DNA of 64,000 nt from contig BSBK01008844.1 in the NCBI GenBank assembly GCA_027943335.1, positions 319,001 to 383,000 on the forward strand, written 5' to 3'. The notes under the pieces were generated by a model, which saw nothing but the letters and a program-made list of their open reading frames with translations, was not told the origin of the DNA and did no database searches. Of the stretch, positions 47,601 to 57,935 are shown in pieces. A program made the position numbers and the translations under genes. The stretch comes from Chamaecyparis obtusa. Lineage: Eukaryota > Streptophyta > Pinopsida > Cupressales > Cupressaceae. Positions within the stretch are counted from its first letter, which is position 1, and each line of letters opens with the position of its first letter.

Positions 47601-49075
47601 CTTCCATCAATGGTAACAAGATTTGTTTCTTTCCATCAGCCACAATAGTATACTTATGCAATCTTCCATCATATATAGCATGTCTATCATATTGCCAAGG
47701 TCTACCCAAAAAAATATGACAATAATCCATAAGCATGATATCACATAACACCTTATCATAGTACTTTCCAATCTTCAAATTCACATAACATTGTTCACTT
47801 ACCAGGAGTGTATACTCATCTTTAATCCATGAAATCTGATAGGGCTTCGAATGCACCAACCTTTCCAACTGTATTTTTGTGACCATCTCTTCAAATGCCA
47901 GATTCTCTGAGCTACCATTGTCAATGATTACCTTCCAAACTTTATCAAAAACTCTACATGTGGTCTTGAACAAACTTTTCCTTACCGAATCTTCCTTTTT
48001 TCTTTCATTCCACAGTGCTCTCCTTACCATCAAGTTATTTTCCTTCTCAAGTTCATTCGGTGACTCTTCTTGCACCAAAGCATTTTTACTGCTACCATCC
48101 TTCTTACTAGCATGTGTACATTCAAAAGATCTATATCCTTCTTCTCCACAATTGTAACAAGTTCCTCAGAAACCTCCTCTGCCATAACCACCTTGGTAGT
48201 TACTGCCTCTACCTCTAGATGTACTTTCACCTTTCCACTCAGTCTAGCCTTTGTTTAGATTTTTCTTTTTTGGTTTAGATCTACCATTTTCACCATTAGA
48301 TATACCTCTTCCTCTATGGAATCTACCACCTCAACCTCTTTGTCTTTGTTCATGTCTCTTGTTCAATTTCTCCTCGGCCTTCAAAGAAAATTGATAAGCC
48401 TCTTCATTGTTCTCCAACTTGACCATACTAATTTCCTCTTGGATGGAAACTCTCAAACCATTCAAGTATCTATTGATTCTTTCTACATCATCTTCATCAT
48501 GTCCAAATCTGATATCCAATCTATAGAATTCCTTAGTATACTCTTTTACCGAGCTATCTTTTTGTCTCAAGCTTTGCATTCGCTGAACTAGGTTAATCTG
48601 ATAATCACAAGGTAAGAACTTTCCTTTCAATTTATTGACCATTTTACTCAATACCTTGATTTTTTCTTTTCCTATCCAATTTTAGATGTTCCCACCATAA
48701 GGATGCATGACTTTTCAACTTTGTGCTTGCAATCTTCACCTTCTTATCCTCAGGAATGTTTTCATATTCAAAATACTTTTCCATCTCAGTGATCTAGTCC
48801 ACTAATTCATCAGAATCTAGCTTTCCACCATACTTAGGAGGATTGAAATGTGGTGTTGACTTCAAAATTTTCAAAGCCTTCAAAAATCTTTCTTCACCTA
48901 GATCCATAATAGGTGCAAGTTCTACATTCACCTATTCTTCTTCAACTTCATCATCACTAACATCTTCAAGATGTTTTCCTCTTCTTTTTGTTGTTTCAAA
49001 AACTTCTAACCTAGCATCAATCTGCCTTAGCATATCTGCCAATCCTAGATCTACATCTTGCCTCCCATGAACCAT
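44640..49075 (-). pseudogene. Gag-pol polyprotein of chromovirus D
   Basis: ATG at 49,075. In order: gag (PKYGGKLDSDELVD, WWEHLKLDRK), zinc knuckle CYNCGEEGYRSFEC near 48,140 (usual H is Y), protease-like segment (FDKVWKVIIDNGSSENLA, about 47,900), RT from about 47,250 with intact YLDD near 46,890, RNase H ([16 protein letters not shown]), integrase with HHCC zinc domain and DDE core ([16 protein letters not shown]), and a C-terminal chromodomain (EYLVKWKNRP, about 44,655-44,795). It is one frame from about 48,651 to 45,195. Breaks: a frameshift near 48,665 and a 1-nt loss near 45,195. Internal stops are TAG for CAG (SGYH-stop-IRI; HPQTDG-stop-TE), TGA for CGA, and TAG for TGG. Once replicative, now dead. 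Confidence 0.9.
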
Positions 49076-49194
49076 CTTGACAACCCTCTACAATTGTAGG
49101 TCAGATCACAATCTGCTACCCCACAGCAATCAACTAGGGCTTCAAGAGGAACCTACAAACCTAGATCTGCAGACCTGGATCAAGATCTCACCTC

Positions 49195-49206
49195 TCTCTG
49201 ATACCA
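49195..49206 (-). other. Primer-binding site of element D
   Basis: Element strand TGGTATCAGAGA, two bases inside the 5' LTR; 11 of 12 bases of the initiator tRNA-Met complement. Confidence 0.85.
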
Positions 49207-49208
49207 CT

Positions 49209-49886
49209 TGATGCAAGTTAGGGATGCAAGAGGGGATAAAAAATGGTGCACCCTAATGATGTAAGCCTTCCCAACACATGTGGAAACAACAAACAACAAT
49301 AATGAGAGAGAGAATGTAGAAACTTTTATATATTATCATCAAATAGAACCATACATGACGGGCTGTGAGGCCTTCCCAATTACGGCCTGATATTAAAATG
49401 AGTTTTAGAAGTCCTCAAACATGTGAGGATCTATTACAAATCTCAAAACTAATGTCTACTAACTTCTATCCCCAAAAACTGCCTCTAATCTACAACCAAA
49501 CATCTACATTTATACAAGAAGCTACCGAGCTGAGTCGGCCTTCAGATCCACAATCAATAAAAGGAACAGTCAGATCTAGGACCACACACTTCCCAATGAT
49601 GGATACCAACCTTAAATCTATGATCCAATATAAATGCACAAGTCAGCCACAATAGGAACTAAAAATAAACTCGTCGGTAAGCAAGATAACCAAGCAGCAG
49701 ACAGGCAATGACGAGTGCCAGTGAAATAACCGACCGCCCAGGAGATAACCAACCACACTTGGTAACCAAAGGAAATTGACCAACTACCGACCAACTTGGT
49801 CAAAGCAGAAACCAAGAAACACAAACAAACTCCAAAATGTTTTTGGTGACAGAGGATTGCCAAGGACCTGAGATGCTCTTGCATCA
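49209..49886 (-). repeat. 5' LTR of element D
   Basis: 678 bp, TGATGCAAG to TTGCATCA on plus; pairs with 43,926-44,601. Confidence 0.9.
49507..49514 (-). promoter_or_regulatory. TATA box in 5' LTR of D
   Basis: Minus strand TATAAATG, conserved at 44,224-44,231 in the other LTR. Confidence 0.4.
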
Positions 49887-49891
49887 ATAGC

Positions 49892-51870
49892 ACAATAAAG
49901 AAAAACTTGAAGGATACAGGCATGACTAAGCATGAATTTGTCATTGTGAAGCAACCAATAGCAACAATTAGGGATATTGGATAGAAAGAAGTGTTGTTAG
50001 TTCCACTCTTGACAACCCATGCAGCCCCTACTGAAGATATTCAAAATATTGATGAAGACATTGTAGAGTTGGATGTGCTAGAAGTGAGAAAGTCTACAAG
50101 ATCCACCTCCACTACACCAACTAAGAGAGTTAAAGAGATGGCAAGTGGACCAAGAAAGAGATAGAAAAATATCTTTACATGAGTGCAAAGAATAAGGACT
50201 ACAGTTGAACCACAAGCAGATAAAGAGACAGGAAACAACAAGAAGCAGTGGAAGCCTACGATAGACAAAGTGAACCCTTTGATCATAAATGGAGGAGATT
50301 TCACCAAATTAAATAAGTATTATGAAATGTATAACAACTTTGAGAAGCTAAATCTTGAAAATGCAATTGTCAGACACATGATTCTTGATGACATAAGTTT
50401 AAATACATAAAAGGAAAGATTCCAGATAACTTATATGAGAAGTTGATAAATGGGAAGAATAGAGCTATAGAAGAAGACAAAGGGCATAAGAGAAAGATAT
50501 GTGAGGAAGATTTGTGAGATTAAGGATGAAGACTACTTCAAAGAAATCATGAAGAACCTTAGCACAAATATGAGAAGGAAAAGAAGGACAGTTCTAATAA
50601 TGGGAGGAAATTATGAAGAGATAAATAGTGAAATTGAGGAAGCGGTTGTAAAGGTAATGACCTCTGGACCGAGAGAATTATTCAGTGAATCTGAACAAGC
50701 AGTAGAAGTAGAACCATAAACTAAATCATCACCAGTTCCTCCACCCTCTATCAACATTATTGATGAGTCTATGAACATTGAAGGCATAAACATCACCATA
50801 AACAGAGAGGAGAACCCATTGATGACCAAGGAGTCGATGTTGGAAATTTGACAGAAGTTAGTGAGCAGAAGGATGATGCAGAAAATAAGGAAGAAAAAGT
50901 GGTAGAAACAAGAATAGAAGAGGAGAAAGAAGAACTTCAAGTTAAAATAGCAGAAGAGGAGCATGCGGTGCAAGAAGAGTAGTCTAAAATTGTTTCACAG
51001 ACTAAGAGCACAACAAAAAATCCACCTAGACCACCCATGGAATCAGTTTTTGCAAGCTTAGGACAAGAAATTGATGATGATGATCAAATACAGTTGATCT
51101 CATCCCTAAATAAGATAATTGGAAAGAATAAGAAGGTAAAAATCTTGGAAGGAGTATTACTTGAGGTAACCAACAGACTTCAAGGAGTTATATCAACTCT
51201 AGTTAGTGAGGTTGATCCCCAAGCTAAGGCAATAGAGGTAATGAAAGCTTTTGACATTGAATTCACTAATTTTTTAGATATTGCATTAGTCAAAGCTCAA
51301 GTAGCCCATGATGCACAATTATTTCAAGTTATGTGTCAAAATATCAAAAATGATTTGGATAACTTAGACATCTATATAAAAGAGTTAAGGAGATGTTTAT
51401 AGAGAGGAAAAGCATTATACATCTAGTGTACACTATCCCACAACCACTCAATAGAAATTTTAGAGAAGATAAAGAATAAAGAAGTAGAGTTGCAAGCGAC
51501 AATGAATGATTTGCAAAGTCCTAATTTAAAAATTGCAGATATTGAAATGAAGACAAGCAAAATCTTCGATGAAATAAGAGTTCTTGAGGATGAAAAAGAA
51601 ATAAAATTGAAGAGATTCACTCTACTCAAAGAGCATCTATCAATAAATATTGGTAATGTTGAAAACCATTTGGAAGAATGTCTTTTTCTGAAAGACATCA
51701 TATGGAAAGTTCACATATGCAAACTAAAGGCAATTGAGATAGCATCTTATGGATTATGTGCATTACTCAACATTTATGATACAGTCAAGAAAACATGGGA
51801 CAAGAAAATAGAAAATATGAAGGAAAATTTTACAGATTGTGTAGCAAGTCTTCCAGCTTTGCAGTATTAA
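49892..51870 (+). pseudogene. ORF2 of element A, second part (coiled coil)
   Basis: Continues ORF2 after element D: with D and one ATAGC copy left out, the frame ending at 43,925 runs on into GMTKHEFVIVKQ at 49,919 onward. Middle open pieces are 50,183-50,410 and 50,501-50,719; the C-terminal part (51,037-51,402 and 51,490-51,870) is helical and coiled-coil-like (VENHLEECLFLKD, KKTWDKKIENMKE) and ends at 51,870. Interrupted by stops and frameshifts. No enzymatic motif recognised; a structural or RNA-binding role is speculation. Confidence 0.5.
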
Positions 51871-51930
51871 GATCAAGGAGGTAAATCAATTTTGACATAC
51901 TTATAGAATTGACACCTTTGTCATTGTTGT

Positions 51931-51943
51931 CAAAGGGGGAGTA
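51931..51943 (+). other. Internal polypurine tract of element A
   Basis: TTGTCAAAGGGGGAGTAG lies 61 bp after the end of ORF2 and matches the terminal tract CAAAGGGGGAGAT at 61,648-61,660. Without element B the two are about 230 bp apart. Confidence 0.5.
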
Positions 51944-52147
51944 GTATAGTATGAAAATTGTATATATGTAGAAGATATAGATATATGGAATAGCATGAAG
52001 TATACTCTTAGGGAGAGTATCATTTTGGAGAAATAAGTAGACATGTATAGACATGTATGATCCATAATTTTTTGTAATATTTGTATGTTACACCTTTTGA
52101 ATTTGTAATAATTTTTTGGGGACTTAGCCAATTTTCCCATATGTTTC

Positions 52148-53386
52148 TGTAATACCCCTAAAATGGGCTATAAGTTCATTAACCTCCTACATCGACAAAT
52201 CGAACAAAATCGACATCGAAGTCCTAACCTAAGGCACATCTGAACATCATCAAATCTAATTGATTATCTTAAATTCTGCATCAAGGAATATTCCTAGCAA
52301 TATTCCTAATCATCATAATTATCTTTAATTTTATAATTATTTGGCAATAAATCACATCTATCCTAAAGTTTGATTAATTGAATATTTTCATATTTAATTA
52401 ATTAGATTTATTATTTGCCACTTAATTGTGTAATTAAATTTAATTATATCTATTATTAATTATATTATTTAATTTTGACAATAAATCTAATATCATATGA
52501 ATAATTGATTAAATTCTTATTTAATTAATTAAAGCAAGTTGTCATTATTTAATAATATAGTTTTTAATAAAAGTTTGATTAAATAATTGATTAACCCATA
52601 AATCAATTGTTTTATTTTTAAAAGCAGTTAAGTTGAGCATAAATCACTTTATTATTAAATTAATTCATAAATAAAACATGCACAATCATAAAAGCAGACA
52701 ACTATCAATTATCAATTAAAGCTAAACTCTATTTTGAGTTAAAACTTAGCTTTTGCATGTTTTTGTGAGTTAATTATCCTTTATTTAAAAATAACTCAAA
52801 AATCAACCTGAGTTATTTGAGTGATTTATGGCTTTTTTTCATGCACCTCCAAAGCCTTGGATTTCTATAAAAACAAGGCTCATCTCTTCATAATTCATCT
52901 CTCAATCATCTCTCAAATCTACAACATCTCATATTTTTGCACAATCACGCTGGAGAATTGGAATTGAAGAAATCAAAGCTCTTGCGAATCGACATCTTTG
53001 TGAGATCAATCTTATTTTTGCATTCATATTGCATATCATTGTTAGATTAGCATTGCATATCAATTTTCAATAGCATTCATAGCATATCAATTTCATCTAG
53101 CATAGATTCATATCAAGTTTTCATTCTTATTGCATAGAAAATTCAAAAAAATAGATTAATTGCATTCATATTTCATATCTAGATCAATTGCATTCAAATC
53201 CTTCATTTAGGTGTCGTCTAGGTCACTGATCTCAATTACAATCTGAGAACATTAATCTCGCACCTATTAGAAGGCAGTAAATTGCTTGGTTAGATAGTTT
53301 TCAATTTTGCACGATTTTGATTATCACTAACCTCTAATGTTTTACTGAGTGTTGTGTCTATAGATTAGGTACAATTTTCACACACA
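52148..53386 (+). repeat. 5' LTR of element B
   Basis: About 1,239 bp. Compared with 60,424-61,633 it carries extra sequence around 53,020-53,110 and lacks a stretch present near 61,200-61,250. Confidence 0.9.
52866..52873 (+). promoter_or_regulatory. TATA box in 5' LTR of B
   Basis: TATAAAAA, conserved near 61,142 in the 3' LTR. Confidence 0.45.
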
Positions 53387-53794
53387 CTTTTCTTGTCAGA
53401 TTTCAATTTTAATCATAAAAGTTGCAGAGTCAAACCATTACTAAAAACCCTAGAGAGGCCAATTTTTCACTTTTATGTATATGTGTGTTATTGCAAAACT
53501 TTTCAGAACATACACAATTAGTACTCTCAGGGATTAGCACAATTTGGTCACTTGATTGTTCATGCGCAAGGTTGCTTTTGCCCTTGTTCATTATTTTCAG
53601 ATGTGCTTGGAATCACTTGCTTGCTGTTCTGCGTGCTTGTTTATCTACTTGGCTATTAAAAATGATCAAATCTGGTATAACCTTCAAAATTTGGACAGTA
53701 CAATTTGCAAACAATCCAAAATTGAAGACCTTAAATTTTGCAAAAATTGATGTAAAATCTTTCTGGAGTCAAAAGTCATTTCAAGAAGTCAAAA

Positions 53795-54030
53795 GTCATA
53801 CGAGTTTTGTCAAGTGTCGTTTCAGTATTGCTCATCTGTCGTACAATTGAGAACCCAGTGTCATACGAGTTTTCAAACCAGCAAATTCAAGAAAGTCAAA
53901 ACCTTGTTAGCAACTGTCGTACGAGTTTTGTCAACTATCATTTCATTGCTACCCAACTGTCGTATGAGTTTAGCAACTGTCCTTTCATAGACTACCCAGT
54001 GTCGTACGAGTCTACAGAGTGTCGTTTGGA
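53795..54030 (+). repeat. About 43-bp alternating repeat in leader of B
   Basis: Six copies of GTCGTACGAG (some as GTCATACGAG or GTCGTATGAG; one truncated) at 53,795, 53,838, 53,860, 53,916, 53,959 and 54,001 alternate with GTCGTTTCA-like segments (53,815; 53,936; 53,978; 54,020). The basic unit is about 21-22 bp and the pair about 43 bp. Confidence 0.6.
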
Positions 54031-54157
54031 AAAATTTGAGAGAGTTGTCAGAAATTGTCAAATTGCAAGATATCCAATGTTTCCAGCCTAGTTCCAGAAT
54101 CTGTCAAAAATATCATTGTGTCAAGAACAAATCAGTAGCTATTGAAAATCAGTACAC

Positions 54158-56410
54158 ATGTCTCAAAGAATTAGTACACATGAGGAAAAAATTCTGATCG
54201 CCGCTATGATGAAGCAGCTGCAAGCTATGCAAGTCCAGCTTGACAAACTTGAGAAAGAAAAGGAACCTCTATACTCTTTTCCATTTGATAAAGACTTGTA
54301 CATGTCACCATGGCCCCGAAAAAAAATTGAGCAATATGATACCTCTTCCACGGAGAGTGACACATCTAGCTTTGGAGACTATGATGACTATGACGACAGA
54401 CAATGTAATGATACCTATGACACCTCTGTTCCTAAGAGTCCTCCTCATCGTTCATTCCTGCTTACTACAAATGGGCCGTCACATTGGATAGATCGTGATG
54501 GTGATCCATATGATTCTAATTTTGAAAGAGACTTTGATGGCTTTTGTGGACAATACCTTGATTATGATCCATCTACTACTGCTGAGGACTATAAAATACA
54601 TCGTGCTAGCTTGAAACGTCAATACTATAAGGATCTCTCCTCTAAGAACTCTCCAGCTAAAAATAAAGATTACACTCTCAAGCAAGATCATGTTAATGCT
54701 GAACCTTTGTCTGGTGATGGTTCCCTTCCATCCCCTACTTCCTCCAATACCCGTACATTTCTTAAAGCTCCCGAGTCTTTCAAATCTTTCACAGAACCTT
54801 CATCCGACATAAGCCTTGATACTTTTCATGCGGTTCCCTATAGTTATCCTCCAGGGCTACCTCTTAAAGAAACTCAAGCTAACCTTCACTTGGCTGCAAA
54901 GACTTTCAATAATGATAAACCTAAAGAGCCTAAGCCTTCATATGCTATAATCCCTACTTCAGCTAGTCCTCCACCATCTCTTCCAAAGTCATCCATACAA
55001 TCCCAACATGCTTCCTTGTCCTTAGAAGTGGCTCCATGTCAAGAGGACTCTAAAAATGATGAAGAAAAGAACATAAAGAAAGATCAAGATCAAGAACCCT
55101 CCATGTCATCCACTCCTTTTCACGATGTCTCTTATCCACCTTAGGGTTCTTTTGATCCTATACCCCCTTTTTCATGCATTCCACCATGTCTTAAGTCTTC
55201 GCCTAAGCAAGATCAAGCTACTACTTACACTGTTGAGCTTATTGAAAATCAAAATAACCTTACTACGCTTGCACTTTCCAAAGATGATACTTCCATTAAG
55301 GTTGGTAAAAATGGTGTTGTTACTTCCAATGTTGAGCCTATTGAAAATCAAGAGAAAAATTATACGCTTATACTTTCCAAAGATCCTTGTCAAGATCAAA
55401 GTCTTCCATCTTCTTATTCTACCATTCCATGTTCACTTTCTACTCTTCCTAAGTCTTTGCAAGTTTTCAACAATCCTATCAAAGAAGATGCTCATATTCA
55501 AGATGTCCATGATTCTATTGAAAATTCTAATGCTCCCTCTAAAAATGTTGATATCCTTGGTTGTCATATAGATGCTGATGAACTTATTGATTATCCTTTT
55601 GCATCTTCCACTTCCATCCTTGGACTTCTTCCACCACTACTAAGGGCTTCATGCCTTCCTTCCATCTTGGGTCCTTATGTCCCTTCACTTTCCCCTCCTA
55701 ACTCTCCTGATTCGCCATCCATCTTGGGTCCTTACATACCTCCATCTCCCATCTTTCCTCAAGATCAACATAGATGCATACCCTTGAATCCTTTTCATCC
55801 ACCCACCCATCTAAACCAGTCATATCCTCCCTCTTCCACAAATCCCAAGTCTTTTGGAAGTAACTTGAATGTTCAATACCAGAAAAAGAAGCAATGCAAG
55901 AATCCATCAAAAAAAGAAGATCACCATGTCTCCTCTAATTGACACGGAGGCATAAAGTCAAAAGAGATATCTAAGAAAAAAACTACAAGACAAGTATGGG
56001 TTCCAAAATCCATCATTGAAGATATTCTCTCTAGATCATCAAAAGGAAATAAAAAATCTACAGCTATATGGATTCCAAAGTCTCGCTTGAAAGAGTCTGG
56101 TGTTGAGAAAAAAATGAAATTGACATTCAAGCTTCCAAAAGCTTCCACTTCATCTCCCTCCAAAAATATTCTTCCATTTCATGTGCCTAAACCACAACCT
56201 CTGCTATCCATTCGCCATATTCCTTCACGTATTCCTTCATTCATGATTCCTCCATTCTCTCACCACCCTTCAAGGTATGTGTTGATGTTGAACTTGTCTT
56301 CCTTTCCATCTACCCTTTCACAATCCTTCCATGCATTATCCTTCTACCTCCTATCCTTTTTCCTCACTTGCCTATTCCTCCTATCTTCCAACCTCACTCG
56401 CTTTACATAA
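54158..56410 (+). pseudogene. Long gag-region ORF of element B, two internal stops
   Basis: One frame from ATG 54,158 to 56,410 (751 codons) broken only by TAG at 55,142 and TGA at 55,940. The N-terminus has a short coiled coil (MMKQLQAMQVQLDKLEKEKE), then Asp/Tyr/Ser-rich and Pro/Ser-rich low-complexity sequence with repeated SILGPY blocks. Near 56,000-56,080 occur RQVWVPKS and AIWIPKS. No capsid, CCHC or protease motif recognised. It may be the extra ORF found in some Tat/Ogre-like gypsy elements; that comparison is from general knowledge, not proven. Confidence 0.5.
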
Positions 56411-57267
56411 AACTTTATCCTCCATTTTTCTCTTTCATCTCCCTTTCTCTATCAGCATCTTTGAGCATGTCATTTTGAATCCTTGGCATATCATGGTTTA
56501 CCCTTTCAAGGAGCATTATCTAAAAAGTTTGCCTTCTTCCAAAAAAGAAATGAAAAATAAAATAAATTAAAAATGTGCCTTGGTGAAAACCTGGAAACAG
56601 GTGCCTTGGTAGCAAAAGTAAAGAGAAATAAATTCATCCTATGGTGAAAACCACTCCCTTGTGGTGCCTTGGATAAGTACCATGATGAAAACCTGGCAAT
56701 CAGGCATTATGCGTAGTTCTTCTACATATTTTATCCATTCCGTCTTCTCTCTTTGATCTTGACAATGTTGATCTATACATGAACATTTGACTATTTTGTG
56801 AGCTATCTTACGATGATCTTGCTTTCATTCCTTCCATGTTTAGCCTTCATATCCATCTTCCTCCATTCATTTTCGCCTATCGCTATCCTTTTCCCCTTTG
56901 GTCTTGATCTAATAAAAAAAAAAAAAAGAGTAAAACATAGTGCTATGAAGCCTCTTGACATGTCTACTCTTTTGGACTGCATCCTTTCCTGCTCTTGCAT
57001 CACGCTTTTGTGACTTATCCTATGCTAGCCTTTCATTACTTGTCTAAATGCACTTTACATGACAATTTTTCCCTAGCTTGGGTATTCTTGAGGAGTTTGC
57101 CCTTGAGGATTTCTTCCCTTCATTATCCTTTATTCTCTTGTCTTCCATCTCTTCCACCAGCTTGTCAATCCCTCTTGTTCTCCACCTTGCTAGACATTGG
57201 GACTGCATGATATGATCTTGCTTGGGAGTTTGCAATGGAAAAATATTCTATCAAGTAGAACCACTAT

Positions 57268-57538
57268 CAGAATGAGTATCAGAATAAGTATCAGAACCAG
57301 TATCAGAACTAGTATCAAAACCAGTATCAAAACAAGCATCAGAACCAGTATCAGAACAAGTATCAAAACCAGTATCAAAACAAGCATCAGAACCAGTATC
57401 AGAACAATTATCAGAACCAAGTATCAGAACCAGTGTCAGAACAAGTATCAGAACAAGTATCAGAATAAGTATCAGAACCAGTATCAGAACTAGTATCAGA
57501 ATCAGTATCAGAACAAGTAACAGAACAAGTATCAAAAC
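57268..57538 (+). repeat. 12-bp tandem repeat array (about 22 units)
   Basis: Unit AGTATCAGAACC with variants. A 48-bp four-unit order recurs at least twice (57,291-57,386). One unit has 13 bases near 57,416. ORFs on both strands here come from the repeat period only. Confidence 0.9.
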
Positions 57539-57545
57539 ACTTATT

Positions 57546-57935
57546 GGGGCTACACCTTTCGCTTTAGTTTATGGGTCTGAAGCGGTACTACCTATTGAGG
57601 TTGAAATCCCATCACTCAGAATCAGAATGCACGGACTTGTCACTGATGAAGACTACAGATTGTCTAGGTTACAAGAACTTGAATTACTAGATGAGCGCAG
57701 GCAAGCAGCGTATGATCATCTCAGAGTGTATCAGAAAAGAATGTCTAGAGGCTACAACAAGAAAGTCAGACATAGAGAATTTCAAGTTGGTGATCTAGTG
57801 TTGAGAGAAAATCCTAAAAATCAATCACATCAAGACCGCAAGGGGAAGTTCGAACCCAATTGGCTGGGTCCCTTTATTATCACTGCTACTTTTGGCTCTG
57901 GTGCCTATCAACTCTCAACGACTGAAGGAGAATAG
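57546..57935 (+). pseudogene. Gypsy integrase C-terminal fragment of element B
   Basis: The frame reads GATPFALVYGSEAVLPIEVE, then LDERRQAAYDHLRVYQKRMS, then VGDLVLREN and KFEPNWLGPFIITATFGSGA, the standard C-terminal part of plant Ty3/gypsy integrases, ending at TAG 57,933; INIIHLKKFYA follows in the same frame. Catalytic core, RT and RNase H are missing. The tandem repeat abuts it upstream, so the deletion of pol was sealed there. Confidence 0.85.

Larger units (their letters stand above)
43926..49886 (-). mobile_element. Ty3/gypsy chromovirus D, TSD ATAGC
   Basis: 5,961 bp with LTRs of 676 and 678 bp and exact ATAGC at 43,921-43,925 and 49,887-49,891. On the minus strand: 5' LTR (right), initiator-Met primer-binding site, gag with CCHC, protease region, RT, RNase H, integrase and chromodomain in gypsy order. 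The integrase C-terminal text ([19 protein letters not shown]) and the chromodomain point to a chromovirus, probably of the Reina clade. LTRs differ at about one base in ten over the first 240 bp, mostly transitions. Inserted in ORF2 of element A. Confidence 0.93.

Noticed and set aside
34047..49206. TGGTATCAGAG sites as parts of tRNA genes
   Set aside because: They are single 11-12-base primer-binding sites next to LTRs, with no cloverleaf around them.
44115..49655. Similar plus-strand ORFs at 44,115-44,414 and 49,365-49,655
   Set aside because: Both are within the LTRs of element D and antisense to it.
55125..55571. Leu-rich plus-strand ORF of 148 codons
   Set aside because: Shifted frame of the long ORF of element B, which stays open in its own frame over this region.
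57190..57535. Long SIRT-repeat and VLIL-repeat ORFs on both strands
   Set aside because: Products of a 12-bp repeat whose period is divisible by three.
57268..57538. CRISPR-like repeat array
   Set aside because: Continuous 12-bp units without spacers, in a plant retrotransposon.
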